Assembly: GCA_012295275.1 (NCBI GenBank)
Contig: CM022676.1
Location: 2,302,499 to 2,366,498 of the forward strand
Source of the DNA: Chrysomallon squamiferum
Taxonomy: Eukaryota > Mollusca > Gastropoda > Neomphalida > Peltospiridae
Direction of reading: 5' to 3'
Length of the DNA: 64,000 nucleotides
Each line of letters begins with the position of its first letter. Position 1 is the stretch's first letter. The position numbers and the translations under genes are program-made. The notes under the pieces are model-generated. The model searched no databases, was not told the DNA's origin, and saw only the letters and a list, made by a program, of their open reading frames with translations. Below are positions 62,240 through 64,000 of this stretch, one piece after another.

Positions 62240-62780
62240 AACTCTGCAGCTAAAAATACATTTTCAGATTCTTCACTTGTTAGCTTAATTGAAAGTAATG
62301 CATTACAGAGCTTGTCTAGATGTTCTGTTCTTTATAAAGATACTTCCAAGGTCTTAAACTCCATGTTGACATCAAAAGTTACAGAAGATTCTTTTCTCAG
62401 AGGAATCGTCTCTAACTGTTCTGTTTCTGGCAAACATTCATCATTTTACGTTTTATATACTTCTATTCTGGTTGAATCTTTATAGCAGCCAGATTCTTAT
62501 TGGTTTACACTTTGTTTTTCATGCTGATACAACTGTACACTATTTTCAGAGAAAAACCTTTTAATGTCTGTCTGCAGTTTTGTTGAGTAAATCTTTAGAA
62601 GGAGATGAAAAAAGCTCATGATCCTGATTTTTCAAAGTTCCAGCGTCATGAAGATATTTAAGTAAGCCTACAATCTCTATTTCTCTTCTTGAGGAATAAT
62701 AAATACTCAGGCTTTCTTTCAATGAATTTGCTAGTGGGGGTATTCCTCTGTGAAAGTGTTTTTTTATTCTCATAAACTAT
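62240..62780 (-). mobile_element. hAT-type transposase C-terminal relic
   Basis: On the minus strand, a 70-codon ORF (62561-62773) contains a GLLKYLHD motif and later DLLNKTA, matching in order the region before the hAT dimerisation domain. Further along, with several stops and frame breaks, come HLDKLCNALLSIKLTSEESE and NVFLAAELYLRKLIEQSL, which align with the hAT C-terminal signature (NAL.TIK.TS..SER.FS.AG....K.R..L). Heavily decayed; terminal repeats not seen. Identification rests on motif order and spacing from family knowledge. Confidence 0.6.
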
Positions 62781-63015
62781 AGGATTACTTAAGAGAGAAG
62801 ACTGCAATACAGATATATAGTAACACAATTACAGTGCTCATCCGGATCACTCAGGGGTTTGTTCACAATAGATTAACGTTTGCTGGACGAGAGATTCAAA
62901 TGGTGTCGGTTTTCTTAAAGTAGTTGTTTGAAAGGTCGTGAAAAACCAACCAGACAGAGCTCAGTGAAGGAAGATATGTAGGACAGACACACAGACAGAG
63001 AGTAAGTAGACTTAC

Positions 63016-63109
63016 ACGAAGATGACCACGCCGACTACCACGAGTAGCATGAAACAGACTGAGTGAACAGCAGCTACGGCATCTGTGGGCTTGGAAATAG
63101 CCGGTACAC
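63016..63109 (-). CDS. Isolated transmembrane exon, second copy
   Basis: 94 nt, phase 1 in and 2 out, same as the exon at 17.2 kb except a few substitutions (VPAISKPTDAVAAVHS stalk; helix SVCFMLLVVVGVVIF). Tail exon relic lies 1.6 kb beyond it, with the hAT relic between. Ig exons, if present, lie past the window's right edge. Confidence 0.6.
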
Positions 63110-63375
63110 CTAATTCAATAATACATGATAATGAGGAAAGTCAACATGTTCAACGTATTACACACAATATGTGACTGTAAAAAAAAGATGTACGTTGGAA
63201 TTCGTGGCGAAGATTAAAATGTTCAAGTATATTGTAAAAATGATTTAGCTTAATTGCAGAAATATTGTTTTCGTTATGTTATTCTCATGGTATTGTTTAA
63301 GTACTTTTATTTAATTAAAGTGATAGATAGATTACATAGAAAAAAACACTGATAAATAGACAAAGAAGTATATAG

Positions 63376-63376
<1 letters not shown>

Positions 63377-63418
<42 letters not shown>
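63377..63418. repeat. (AT)n microsatellite
   Basis: Dinucleotide run flanked by (GATA)n. Confidence 0.95.
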
Positions 63419-63424
<6 letters not shown>

Positions 63425-63529
63425 TTTGACAGATAGATAGATAGACTGATAGATAGATACATGGATGGATGGATGGAGAGACAGACAGACAGACTGAGAG
63501 ACACACAAAAAGACAGAAGATAAAAGTCT

Positions 63530-64000
63530 AAATTATAACGAATCTTATGTCATAATCAAATAAATTAAACACTCATGACAATTTCAGTTTCAGTGGTATT
63601 TATAAATGATTAAGCCAATCTCTTACCTCATCAGCATGAAATAAGACAAATTTAAAATAAAATATTGAAATGTGTATTAATGCATAACAGCAACAGAAAA
63701 GCTATTATTACAAATAGCATCAACACATACGATTAGTGTCAACTGTTATATATTAATTGTTATATGTAAAATATACTAAATGTGCTCACCCGAAACAAAA
63801 ATCAAAGTCTACTTGTTACAAACAAAATTAAACTTACTTTAATGTATCACAATTTGATCGACTCAGTATCTGTTTCACAATATAAATGACGTTTTTCGTT
63901 ACCACAATAAAATAACACGAAATATAAAATATACTAAATGTGCTGACGAGAAACAGAAATCAAAGTGTTGTTGTTACAAACAAAATTAAACGTACCTGAA
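63530..64000 (-). other. Intron-like sequence shared with 18.9-19.43 kb
   Basis: Continues the segmental duplication with a rearrangement (the 63780-63840 and 63850-63920 segments are swapped relative to 19.25-19.40 kb). No exon supported up to the window edge. Confidence 0.5.

Overview
This window is animal genomic DNA: it is AT-rich, full of introns and microsatellites, and has spliced exons with GT-AG borders. The only recognisable gene content is one multigene family. Each member has a signal peptide, a V-like Ig domain, a second Ig domain with a W-rich core, one transmembrane segment and a short tyrosine-bearing cytoplasmic tail. The domain style and the tetranucleotide satellites suggest a lophotrochozoan, probably a mollusc such as a gastropod. 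That is inference only, because no housekeeping gene is present to anchor it. I saw no rRNA, tRNA or CRISPR.

The family has a fixed exon grammar: signal exon 55 nt, IgV exon about 402 nt, Ig2 exon about 333 nt, stalk plus transmembrane exon (169 nt in the main subfamily), and tail exon of about 130-290 nt. Intron phases are 1, 1, 1, 2. Because the Ig exons are symmetric (1-1), they can be duplicated, lost or skipped without breaking the frame.

Layout: gene A (+, 538-3776, damaged); satellite block 4.64-9.61 kb ending in a 200-N gap; unique sequence 9.8-11.9 kb; gene C (-, 11.93-15.59 kb, no usable transmembrane or tail exon); a segmental duplication carrying a different transmembrane exon (17.2 kb); short satellite 19.65-20.66 kb; an Ig2 relic at 21.75 kb; satellite 21.96-35.4 kb with a noisy T-rich patch; gene B (-, 36.2-39.45 kb), which is the inverted partner of gene A; a spacer with possible exons; gene E (+, 42.38-45.53 kb, a divergent subfamily); gene F (-, 47.6-49.2 kb, pseudogene); an Ig2 relic at 50.0 kb; gene G (-, 51.26-57.67 kb), which contains an internal IgV-Ig2 duplication; orphan signal exons at 59.1 and 60.0 kb; and a second copy of the 16-19 kb segment (60.05-64 kb) with a broken tail exon, a transmembrane exon and a hAT transposase relic.

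Gene G is the one copy whose five standard exons join into an unbroken 416-codon protein, provided one frameshifted Ig2 exon and one truncated IgV exon are skipped. Gene E is nearly intact, with two one-base frameshifts in T runs. The whole looks like a fast-evolving birth-and-death cluster of candidate immune or self-recognition receptors in which domain exons are the unit of turnover.
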